DNA from: Tetradesmus obliquus
Taxonomy: Eukaryota; Chlorophyta; Chlorophyceae; Sphaeropleales; Scenedesmaceae
NCBI GenBank assembly: GCA_030272155.1
Contig: CP126191.1
Coordinates: forward strand, 8,454,501 to 8,518,500
Direction of reading: 5' to 3'
DNA: 64,000 bases
Both the position numbers and the translations under genes were made by a program. Shown here piece after piece: positions 12,930-23,300 of this stretch. The notes under the pieces are model-generated. The model was given only the letters and a program-made list of their open reading frames with translations. It was not told the origin of the DNA and did not search any database. Within the stretch, counting starts at the first letter, position 1. Each line of letters begins with the position of its first letter.

Positions 12930-15900
12930 CCCCCCACCTGGTCCAGGTCCAGCGAGGCGATGCTGAGGTGCAGCACGCAGCCCTCCACACGCTCCGGTTG
13001 GCCCACTGCCGCAAAGTGCTGCACCAGCGCCTGCAGCAGCACCAACAGGCACAACAACATTCAAGTTCCGCGCTGCAACAGCCTGGTGCCAGGCACATCG
13101 ATTGGGTAACGCTCGCTGCGTCGATCTGCCGCAGCATGCAAAGCAAACGAGCTTGCAGCGTGCTCTGACACACCGCTGTCAAACACACAGCATCAAACCA
13201 AAACTCTGTCACCCCAAACTGACAACAGCCGTGTTATTCTTCATCCTACAATGGTTTCATGTCCAACAAGCATGGCTTACTAAGGTTGGTAACCAGGCCG
13301 CACTAATTTGTGAGCACATGGCCAGCATTGCTTGCATGTGAACGGTTGTGCATTTACCATGCCTAGTCCTGTCCATATTACATGGCTCACCTGCATGACC
13401 TCAGGGTCCAGCCCCAGCAGCAAATCTGACAGAACAGCAGCCTCCAGTGCACCCATGAAGGCAGCCACAGAACCGCTGCCAGGCCCGGCAGCAGCAGCAG
13501 CAGCAGCCGGCGGCCGAGCAAACAGCGGGTACACGCGCGCAAACAGCACGTCTGGCCGGCCCAGCAGCAGGCAGGTGCACAGGCAGATCTCCGCAGCAGC
13601 AGCCACGTCAGACGGCGGCTGCGCAGCAGCAGCAGCACTGCCACCTGGCACAACCTGGCCTTGCTGCTGCTGCTGTCCTGCAGCCTCCTGCAGGGTTGCA
13701 GAGGCATGCCCCAGCATCAGGCTGAGCATCCACTGCTCCAGCTGCTGCGGTTCAGCGCCTATGCCCTGGCTGCGCCCTAAACCGCCCACAGAAACCCTGG
13801 GTTTCAGGCCGCCGGCTGAACCGCTGCCGCCACCAGACGGGCCGTGCGGCTCGCTGCCGGAGTGGCTGCTGCGCTGCTGCTGCTGCTGGATTGTGTTGTG
13901 GAAGCGAAGTGCATAGTATAGACCGAGTTTGAACTTGCGCACGTCCTGCGGATGCAATCACAATAGTAGTAGCAGCAGCAGCAGCCAGCACAAGCCGCAC
14001 AGAAACTGACGGTCAGTCAGGTACATCATCGATGACAACCAGCAACTGACGAGGCAGCTGGCTAGCACCGACGACAACCTGGCCAATGCCAAGCTCTATA
14101 CGTCCGCAGTGCCCTCACAATACGCGACAGTGCGGCGACTCAACTTCCACTCTGCATCTAGTCTGCATCCATTCTGCAATCATTCTGCAATCACTCTGCA
14201 TCCACTTCGTATCCACTCTGCAATCACTCTGCAATCACTCTGCATCACGCTGCATCCACCCTGCATCCGCTCTGCATCCACCTGCCCCTACACCCCCGCT
14301 GCACCTACGCAGAACCCCCCACCCACAGCACCATAAAAAGTGTTTTTTTTTTCTGTCACCCCCACCCGCCCTTTCGCCGCACCTGCAACGTCTTCAGCAG
14401 CTCGCTGCAATGCACCCACACTGCACCCACATCGCACCTACTCAAAACCCCCCACCCGCAGCACCCCAACCACTGCTCTCTCCCCCCCTCGCCGCACCTG
14501 CAGCGCCTTCAGCCGCTCACTCCAGGGCAGCCACGCTGCACCCACATTGCACCTACTCAGACCCCACCCGCAGCACCATCACCCCCACCACTGCTTCCCC
14601 CCTCCGCCGCACCTGCAGCGTCTTCAGCCGCTCGCTGCAATGCATCCACGTTGCATGCACACTGCACCCACACTGCACATACACTCCACCTACACAGACC
14701 CCCACCACCAGCATCATCACCCCCCCCCCCCCCCCACGCCCACACACACTGCTCCGGCCCCCCTCCCCCGCCCCCCCCCCCCCCCCCCGCTCTCCCCCTC
14801 GCCGCACCTGCAGTGTCTTCAGCCGCTCGCTCCAGGGCATCAGCCGCGCACAGAACACGCCGCCGGCCTGGCCCAGCAGGTACAGCCGCGGCCCGCCACC
14901 CACCACGCTGCAGCAGCAGTCAGCACCCCAGGCAGCCAGGCCCCCAGCCAGCGCCCACTGCCGGTCCACTGGCTGATCCATCCACTCTACCTGCTCCTGC
15001 ACACGCAGCACGCGCTGCGCACCCTGCTGCTGCTGCTGCTGCTGCTTGTCATGCCTGCTGCTGCTGGTGGTAAACCCTAGGACGAGCAGCAGGGTGCTAA
15101 AGCCCTGCTGACAGACCACCGCCACAGCATCCGCATCCAACCAGTGCACCCCCAGGATCGGCAGCGGCTCAGTAAGCCCCAGCAGCGGTTCAGCAGCATC
15201 AGGGTTCCCCCCTAAACCGCCGCCACTGCCAGAACCCTGCCCAGAACCCTCGGCCTGCCCTGCTGGTGTGCTGCCGCTCCAGGTGGCGCTGATGCTGAGC
15301 GGGAAGTGGCCTGCAACTTGAGCTGCAGCAGCAGGGTTCAGGGATTCTAAAGCCTGCTGTGCGCGCTGTGCTGCACGGCTGGTGGTGAAACTGCCTGGGC
15401 CGCCCCTCCGCAGCTGGCCGGCTGCTGCAGCTGCTGCAGCCAGGGCGTTTGAGGGCGCTGCGTCTGCGGCACCTGCAGGACAGCAAGGGTGGAGTCAGCG
15501 ATGCTGCGGCAGCCAACATATGTCATCACTTCACGAGGAGGTGTCTGCAGCAGACCTGTGGAGGCAGTCTCAGATCAGGTTGGTGGACTGCATCAGCTGC
15601 TCAAATGCCTGCAACGCTTGTGGGAAGAACCGAAGCCCTTGCAGCCACGCCTGTAAGGCATGCTGGCCTCAGCAGCCAAAGAAGCGGCTGGTCAAATGAT
15701 CATGGCATGTTGCAGCCAGCGCAGTGAAGAAATCTCGTGCATACACATAGCACACCACACAACAGCACACACCCCTTCCATGCGGCTCTGCGGGCTTGTG
15801 TGGGACCCAATTCACCATGATGCTGTGGTATTGCTGAGTGCTGCTGCTGCTGCTGCTGCTGCTGCAACATGTACCATCTGCTGCTGCATTCAAGTGCTGC

Positions 15901-17104
15901 TGCTGCTGCTGCTGCTGCCGGGCTCACCTGCATCTCCGGGGTTGACATGGTCGCCAATCAGCGGCACATCAAACATGACAAGCCTGCTGCCCCACCCCAG
16001 CGCCAGCACAGCCACCGGCACCACCATGCCGCCGCCAGCGTTACCAACACTGTTACTAACACCGTTAGTAACAGTGTGGCTGCCGTCTTCAGCAGCACCC
16101 CCGGACCAAACCCTATACCCTGCCGAGGCCTTGCGGGCGTGTGGCAGCCACGCAGCAGTCGGCACTGCTGCTTGGGGGCCTGCAGTGGGCTGTGGTATGC
16201 TGAAGAGCATGAGCAGCTCCTGGGCCTGAGGCTTAAGCCGAGCGATGTAGGCGTGGCTGGGGGTGAGCAAACAGAAGACGCCGTCGCCCACACGCCAGGC
16301 GCCGTCCTGTGCAGGTTGTAGGGTGGTGCGCACGCAGATCAGATTCAGACAGACGCACACAATGCGAGACGGATGATTCATAGTGTCTGCTGTTGTGCAC
16401 TGCACGGATGCCATGGCCTAGCAGACTGCTTATTCCGGGCGCGTGCGCATTGCATTCAACGCGGTTCAAGGCATACCAGGCCCTGCAAAAACCAGTATCA
16501 TGTACTTGCTCTGCTGCTGCAGCAAGCGGCGCACCTCAAACAGCGCCCGCCACGCTGCCTCATCCGCGCCAGCAGCAGGGCCTAAACCCTTGGGGCTCAG
16601 CGGCGGCGTGCCGCCCCTAAACCCCTGCACCCCAGCTGACCAGGAGCTGCCCCTGCCCCCAGCGCCACCACCGCTGCTACCGCCACCCGCTGCTGCTGCT
16701 GCTGCCCCTGGCGCCGGCATGGTGAAGGGTGCCAGGTGTGAGATGCCGAGCAGCGGCCCGTACTGCCCGTTTGCGAGCACCTTGCTGCTGACGTTGGTGC
16801 GCAGCAGCAGCGAGCTGAAGGCGTGCAGGCACAGCCGGCCCCGCGCGTCGCCTGTCAGCAGCAGCGAGGTGGCTCTGCTGGGCAGGAAGCTAGCAAGGGT
16901 GATGCGGGCGCCGTGCTGGGCTGCAGGGAGGTGGGCAGGAGTGCAGGCAGGCAGATGTGCATAAGGTCAGCCATGTCAAAAAGGAAGGCAGACAGGTGTG
17001 CAAGCATGCAGGAAGCTGGCCAGGCTGATGCAGGCGCCGTGCTGGGCTGCAGGGGGGGACAGGTGCGCAGGGTCAGTAATACCACAAGGCGGCAGACTGG
17101 TGTG

Positions 17105-17185
<81 letters not shown>

Positions 17186-19836
17186 ATCGCAAGCAGGTCT
17201 GCAAGGCTGCTGATACAACTGAGAAGATATCTGACTGACTGAAAAAATATCTAGCATGGCCATTACTTGCTGCCTTGAGGATGCCACAGCCCTCTACAGC
17301 ACGCCGTCAACATCAAATCAACCGGTTTCAATCCAATGACCATGTAAGATGGCGCCGACTGCCGCATAGTCAACCCGGCGCCCGCTTGCATATTGCTGTC
17401 ATCACTATCATCACTATCATCACTTGCTGCTCACCTATGCCTGCCACCTGGCTGGGCCCTCTGCGCTGCACCGTGCGGTCAACACAAAGTCGATATTGCC
17501 GTCATCCGTGTCATAATCATCATCGCTCACCTATGCCTGCCACCTGCCTGGGCCCTCTGCGCTGCAGCTCCCACACTGTCAGCGCACCGCTGCCATGCCC
17601 CACAGCAAGCCACAGCGCATCACCAGCAGCCGCAACCACGCTGAACCCCAGACACGTGACAGCATCCACCCCTAAACCCTCGCCCAGCTGCCACATCGCC
17701 ACCCCGCCAGGCAGCACGCTGTGGCCGTGGCCGCCGGCAGGGTTTTGGTGGCCTGCTAAACCGCCGCCCTGCTGCGCTGCTGCTGAACCCTGCTGTGGCA
17801 GTTGGAAGACCAGGGCTGAGCCTGAGGCAGTGCCGACTGCAAGGTACTGGCCTGAGGCAGCAACCACCTGCATGGCAACAGTCACAGCAGCCCGCAACAG
17901 ACTTATATAGCTGACAGCGCCACGTAACTGCAGAATGGAAGTGCAAGCGTGCACAAGCACAGAGCCAGCCAGCACTGTTTCAGGGCAGAGGCAGCCCCAG
18001 CCACTCCTGCAACTGCCTGAGCTGTTGCAGTGCTGAAGCTCAAGTACGCACACGTGTGGGGCAGCAGCGTGAAGCACCGGCCGCAGAAGGTGGGCAATGA
18101 CCACGGCCAACTGCTGTGCGCACCCCTCCCACGCTCCCCAGCCACCCACCTGCAGGGGGCCATGCGGTGCCAGTGCAGCTGCAAGCACCTGGCTCCAGTC
18201 CACGCCAGCAGCAGCAGCACCACCACCAGCCGCGCCGCTGCTGCTGCCACTGCCAGCGCTGCCGCCCGCAGCGCCGGCAAACAGCCCTGCCAGTGACTCC
18301 AACTTCAGCAGCACGCCACCACCTATCATAGCACCACCTGAGGCAGCCGGCCGCCCCGCAGGGTTCCAGTCTGCCTTTGCATCTGACAGCAGCGCGGACA
18401 TCCGCGCCTGGGGGTCCAGGCGCTGGAAGGCCCTGCGCTGCTGCTGCTGCTGCTGCTGCTGCTGTGCGGCGAGGCCTCCATGGAACAGCATCTCCTCGTA
18501 CTGCCAGGCCTGCCGCAGGGCCAGCTCATGAGGGGGCAGCGCAGCAGCAGCCGGCCCCTGCTGCCCTGCTGCTGCTGCTGCTGCTGTTGCTGATGATGAA
18601 GGTGCTGGCGGTGGGGTTAGCAGATCGCTGGCACTTTGCATCTCGTTGCTGCCAGTGACAGCTGCCTGTTGCTGCTGCGGCACTGGAGCCGCCACGCTGC
18701 CCGACACAAACCCGCCTGCTGCTGCTGCTGCTGCTGCCACCTCTGCCGCTGCTGCTGCTGTTCCTGCAAGCCCTTGCACAGGCTGCGCCGCTGGCTGCTC
18801 CACCTCCAGCACCTCCGCCATGTCATGTAACATGTCCAGCATGTCCGAATCATCATCGCTGCTGGCCCTGCTGCCGCTGCTGCTGCTGCTGGGGCCGTTA
18901 TTATGACCATCAGCAGCTGTCCCACTTGCTGCAGGAACAGCAGCTGCAGCCGCACCATTTGATGGTGGCTGTAGCCCATTTGCTGCAAATGCGGGCGGAG
19001 TTGCTAGGGTTGTACTGCTGCTGTGGCCGTCCATCAAGTCAGTCAGCACACTGCTGCCTGCATGTGAGGGCTGCACAAGCAAGGGCAGACCAGTGGCGGC
19101 GGGACTCTTGCTTGCTGCTGCACTCTTGGGGCTCCTTGCTGGTGCCTCATTGCTTGCATGCTGCTCCTCCTCCTGCTGCTGGTGCTGCTGCTGCTGCTGC
19201 AGCTGCAGCTGCTGCTCGCCGGGCAGCAGCTCACCCAGCAGCGACTTCAAGTAAATCTCACCAGCATCCTGCTGCTGCTGCTGCTGCTGCTGCTCCTGCT
19301 GTTGTGGTGTATGGTGATGCTCTGGTTGCTGTTGCACATAACTCACTGCAGGCGCAGCAGCTGGTGCTTGCTGGGGTTCCAATGCTGCAGAGGCTGTTGC
19401 TGTCGCTGCTGCTGGTGGAAGGCTGGCTCCTGCTGCATCAGCTTGCTGCACATCTGGCGTGCTGGCTTCCCCAGTGGCCTGACGCAACGGAACACATAGC
19501 ATATGCAGGGCAGGTCGTCGCGCAGGGACGAAATTGCTTCCCTTGCTGTCCACGTCACTGCACCTGAGTTTCTCAAGTGCAGCCGAACTAAAAAAACAAA
19601 GCCTGTTCCTGCTAGCATTCTCTTCCATCTGCTGCAGCTGGGCACTCCAACTGGCACAAGCACCTGCAGTACTGTCGCAAGGCATTGTGGAGCTACCAGC
19701 TCCAGCGGTGAACACGCTGCCTGACACAGCATGCCTAGGGTTGCATAGGGAAGGTCAACCAGGAATTGTTTGCCAGGCTTACCTCACCACCAGCCAGTAG
19801 CTCTGCCAAAATGTCTTCAAGGGCCCTCTCCTCCAT
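6793..19836 (-). CDS. VPS8: VPS8, CORVET complex subunit (vacuolar protein sorting-associated protein 8)
   Basis: Fourteen exons on the minus strand: 19836-19783, 19478-18150, 17867-17531, 16920-16477, 16306-15928, 15472-14808, 13945-13391, 13030-12938, 12401-12181, 11709-11334, 10929-9786, 9421-8038, 7780-7685, 7480-6793; about 2,590 residues. All junctions agree in codon phase except exon 4/5, whose boundary is uncertain; the 5' end of exon 2 is also a choice among acceptors. An acidic polyQ/polyA N terminus is followed by a beta-propeller-like region (AVGTASGSALVFQ, LLLTGDARGRLCLHAF). The plant-VPS8-like segment is RLYLLGQAGGVFCARLMPW, followed by helical repeats (RVEGCVLHLSIASLDLDQ, FLRAAMQQ, QFEPHAVMHFLQ) and the family C-terminal signature GEFRATLLGLFGATAYE. 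CORVET tethers early endosomes through Rab5/Vps21. No C-terminal RING finger was found, although animal and plant VPS8 carry one. It is longer than plant VPS8 because of low-complexity inserts. Confidence 0.9.
11204..11362 (-). repeat. Duplicated VPS8 exon-10 donor edge
   Basis: The last 30 or so bases of exon 10 plus its GT donor (coding strand ends GTGGCCACGCAG|GTGGGC at 11334) recur about 122 bp further into the intron (copy about 11204-11240, also CACGCAG|GTGCGC). The copy keeps a usable-looking donor site. Confidence 0.8.
11927..12206 (-). repeat. Triplicated VPS8 exon-9 donor edge
   Basis: The 3' end of exon 9 with its donor (original 12177-12206) recurs at about 12020-12050 and 11927-11958. 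Each copy reads on the coding strand as GGCAGCCT..CCAG|GTGC or a close variant. The two intronic copies also share flanking intron sequence, showing an approximately 93-bp tandem unit. Confidence 0.82.
12349..12627 (-). repeat. Duplicated VPS8 exon-9 acceptor edge
   Basis: The first about 50 bp of exon 9 with its acceptor (12349-12425) recur almost unchanged at 12460-12535 as part of an approximately 111-bp unit. A third partial copy surrounds CAGCCGTATGACGTGC near 12606. Both ends of exon 9 are therefore flanked by copies of themselves. Confidence 0.85.
12847..12931. repeat. CTG/CAG triplet repeat in VPS8 intron 8
   Basis: A nearly pure CTG run on the plus strand (CAG on the coding strand) begins a few bases after the exon-8 donor at 12938. 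It is interrupted by one CCCTTG. Six frames stay open through it, so apparent polyQ/polyA/polyL frames here are artefacts. Confidence 0.9.
14150..14290. repeat. Short-period repeat in VPS8 intron 6
   Basis: Tandem copies of an 11-12 bp motif like CACTCTGCAATC, varying to CTGCATCCA, lie within the intron between exons 6 and 7. There is no coding role. Confidence 0.8.
14376..14840 (-). repeat. Four-copy array of VPS8 exon-6 donor edge
   Basis: The original exon-6 end (14801-14840; coding strand GAGCGGCTGAAGACACTGCAG|GTGCGGC, shortened here) recurs at 14606-14645, 14491-14530 and 14376-14415. Spacing is 195, 115 and 115 bp, so the unit is a true tandem repeat that straddles the exon/intron boundary. 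All four retain the GT donor in the same context. Poly-C tracts (about 14721-14741 and 14771-14788) lie between the original and the first copy. Confidence 0.9.
16882..17053 (-). repeat. Duplicated VPS8 exon-4 acceptor edge
   Basis: About 45 bp at the start of exon 4 with its acceptor (original 16882-16926) recur at about 17008-17053, 126 bp upstream in transcription. The copy keeps CTGCAG|CCCAGCACGGCGCC. Confidence 0.85.
17103..17185. repeat. GGCA tetranucleotide microsatellite
   Basis: About twenty perfect GGCA units lie in VPS8 intron 3, between the duplicated exon-3 donor edge and the duplicated exon-4 acceptor edge. Confidence 0.95.
17429..17566 (-). repeat. Duplicated VPS8 exon-3 donor edge
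   Basis: A 42-bp block at 17525-17566 (exon-3 end plus the ATAG|GTGAGC donor at 17531) recurs at 17429-17470 with one mismatch, 96 bp away. The flanking intron sequence (a GTCAAC..ATATTGC..GTCATC block) is also duplicated, so the unit crosses the exon/intron boundary. Confidence 0.88.
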
Positions 19837-20323
19837 GCCCAGGCCTGCCCAGCAACTCACTCAACTGCCTGAGTACAGATCAAGAGCCTTAGGCAGCAGA
19901 GCTCCAACCACGGAAGACCCATCTGATCAATCAATGTACTGAACAACTATAACGCGGATGCACCGGCCATGCACCATCATCCAACATGTCCAGACTTGCA
20001 GCGCGCCAACTGTGCCGTGAATACTGCAAGCTTACTGAACAACAAGAAATCGCTGCTACATTACGGACTTTTTACGCACATATGGGAGTGAGAGAGGTCA
20101 AGAGTAGCTCTAAGAGTAACACCCAGTAACAACATAATGACTAACCACGTACGAAAGGGAGGACGCATGGTTCTTCTGTCTTGCTTCATCGGCATTGGCT
20201 TTCAAGATCAAGAGTAGGTTGCCTGCTTGAGCTTGGATCGTAGCCACCCACGTCAACCTACCAGCACTTGTTTGCAACACCCTGCATTGGAACTGCCTGC
20301 ACTTCTGCACCTGCGCTAGGCAC
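19837..20323. promoter_or_regulatory. Divergent promoter of VPS8 and the LRR gene
   Basis: 487 bp separate the VPS8 start codon (minus, 19836) from the proposed LRR start codon (plus, 20324). The middle (about 19921-20150) is AT-richer than the flanks and free of CAG/CTG repeats, unlike nearly all other non-coding DNA here. I cannot point to a TATA box or named factor site. Confidence 0.55.
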
Positions 20324-23300
20324 ATGGTCGCAGTCCCCACCCTAGAAAACATTTGTGTCGATGTAAGTTAACGTTGCACTGCCTGGCAAAGCGCTTATCG
20401 CCACGCAGCATGACTCTGCTGACAGGCAGGAAGGGCACAGCAGTCAGGAAGGTTGACAGGCCAGCTGATGCATGGTCCCTTCCCCTGCTGCAGGTCGCCG
20501 CAAGGCACGAATTTTGGATCGTTCAGAAGCGCCACGTTCAGGTGAGTCACTTTGCTGTTTGATTTGCTGCCAGAGAGAAGCACAGCACTTACGTGTAGCT
20601 GGTTGCTGACAGTCTGCGTAATGGGGTCATCCTCAGCACACACGGCTTGTGGTTGTGCTGCTAGTTTGTGGTGCTGCCGGCAAAGCTGTATCATAGCTTG
20701 TAATCACCATGCATGCACCTGGTTGCTCTGCGGTAGTTGTACCTAGCACCCTTCCATGCTGACACGCATGGTGCGGTGCTGCTGCTGCTGTGGCACACTA
20801 CTGATAGTACTTGCCGGAGCATGTGGCAAACCAGCTGCTGCAGCAGCTGCTGCTGCGTGGCCGCTTGCAGCAGCCCAAGCAGCTGGACAGCTTCAGGCAC
20901 TCTGCAACATGCCTGGCGCTGAGCGGGCGGCAGTTGGCGGCGCAGCAGCAGCTGGCAGAGTGGCTTGCATATGTTGCTGGGCTCAGGTGGGTGGCTGGCG
21001 GGTGGCAGGTGGAGCAGGCAGCCATGCATACATTTCAAACCGGGCACAGCCTCCCATAAAGAGTTATTCATCTTCACACGGGTACCATGCGACTCTAGCA
21101 GGCGGCGGCAGTAGCAGGAAGTCATGCAGGGCTGGAGCCTTGCAGGGAATGTGTCGTCTGTAAGTTGCGCTAAAGCTCCCGCAACTTTTTGCAACTGTCA
21201 GCACTGACTGAGCAACGTACAGCATTGAGGAAAGTGGCGAGGGGCGGATGGCCCCGCAAGCACTTGGAAGCATTCTACACGGCTGTATCAGCACGCACCA
21301 CCCGATTGCTAGACTGCAGCACACAGCAGCAGAAATATCTCACAATTTCCTCAACATCAACCTCCAAACTACAGCCTCTCATATTCCGGCACACCCTCCC
21401 CTAGAAAGTACTCCATTTTCACACGGGTACCATGCGACTCTAGCAGGCGGCGGCAGTAGCAGAGCATTGCGGAGAGTGGCATGTGCAGCACGTCATTGTC
21501 TGCTTTCAGTGGCGGGCACTCTAGAGGTACGTCTACCAGGCAAACAGGGTTGTTGCAGCATGCACAGGTGGCTGTGCAACACACGCCTTGCATGAGCGAG
21601 CTGCAGATTGTTTCATCCTGGCTTGCTGGCAGCAACAGGCGCTGTGCTGCAAGCAAGGAAGCAGGCATGGCGCAGCAGCGGCGCACGCCATTGACATAGG
21701 CTTTGTATGGCACAACCTCCCCACACTACGCCGGTGTGAATGACAGCAGAAAACTGAACAGCTTGGTCTAGCTCAACCGAAATTTGTGGAGACCCTTGAC
21801 ACCCTAGGATTTTTTGAAACATTCCCTCATGTAGAACATGCAAGCGGTACCGCCTTCCCAGGCGCATCTCAAATGGTTCACAACAGGCACTTAGCTGTCG
21901 CAACGGTGGCAGGGGTGCCAAGGTGCCTAACGCAGCGTTATTGCCGAGGCAATGTGCTGGCTACGTAGTGAAGACCCCCTTCAGGCAATGCCATAAGTTG
22001 GGATGTCAGAACGTTTGGTCTTGCCAGCCACACTCCTTTGCTTACATGTAAAATGGAAACTTGTGTGATCTCTCAATCTCTATGTATACACTGTGACAGT
22101 GCTGTGCGGTCACTGCTGGCTGAGCCAGCAGCAACAGTGCTGAGCACACCATGTTCAGGGATCAATGTTTGGAGGGGGGCCGCAATCGTACAGTTGGTCG
22201 GATCTCATGCAAGAGAACAGGAAAAGGGGCTTCACAGCGTGCACAGGCGAACACGTAGCGTCAAACACCCGAAGACCAGGAAGAATCGTATGCGGTCCGC
22301 CGAGAGAAGAGAGGTCTGTTACAGGGGTGGGCAAGCTATCGCCCTAGAGCGCGTCCGCCATTGCATTGCATTGCATTTGTACACGGAGGCGGTCTCCCCA
22401 ACCCCGCAGGGGCTAGGTACTGCCAGTCAAGCCAACACTCCGCCATTTAAGCCCTCGTATCATAAGAACCAGTGGGTATTTGTCCAACCTCCAGGTCCCC
22501 ACACCGCGGTAACATGCCACCGTAAACGCAAGCATGCATGCAATACAAGCAGGCTAGCACATGGAATGCAGTAGCTGCCGGCATACAACGCTACGATCAC
22601 CCGCATAAGCAAACTAAACATAAATACAGGTGTGCTTGCTTATGCCGCCTGACGCACAAACAGGGTGATCCTCCTGAGTCAACCCACAGTTAGCTGCTGG
22701 TCGACAGGCTTGCAGAAGCCCCTGCAACACTCACCTGCACAACATCTGGCAACAAAACGCACATGCAACACGAAGGTTGGCCAGGCCTAACTCAATAGAC
22801 TCGACAACAACAAGTGACACTCGGGGCCAAAAGGCCTGGACTGCTGCAACCCGCACACAGAACCCCCGTCCCATCACAGCGTGCAGTGTCAAGGGTCCCT
22901 TGACACTACAACAACACCGCCCCCTAGCAGACAACGACACCGGCCACTTCGAGGTCAATGTCCCACGACCATGGCTATTAACCTATGGTGCCCACAGGAG
23001 TTGGCTGGATACGCCTGCAATCAAAGCTGACCAAAGTTGAACTCCACAACGCCACCTGCCCACCGCCTTCTACTGGTGCTGGCCTGTAGAATGTGGGCCC
23101 CCAAAGCACCAACTGCTGCAACAGCGCAACCTCCAGCACTGACAGCAAGCAGGCACCCAGGATTTTCTAAAGGCAATTCAGAACCAGCATCTGCCAGCAC
23201 TACCCTGGCACCCCCCCTAGTTTACTAACGGTACCCCTTAGTGGTGCCGGACTGCCCATGTCACTAAGCCCTGACCTTAGTAACAAGCCCCTTAGCAGGC

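Noticed and set aside
14086-15080. Proline/histidine/serine-rich plus-strand open frames of 240-300 codons
   Set aside because: They are antisense to VPS8 exon 6 and its pyrimidine-rich intron. Three frames are open at once, as expected from C-rich repeats.
16466-16477. GTATGC as the certain donor of VPS8 exon 4
   Set aside because: It looks strong but leaves exon 5 out of phase. I kept it as the working end and flag the junction as unresolved.
16823-17242. Plus-strand frame reading repeated AGRQ
   Set aside because: It is a translation of the GGCA microsatellite within a VPS8 intron.
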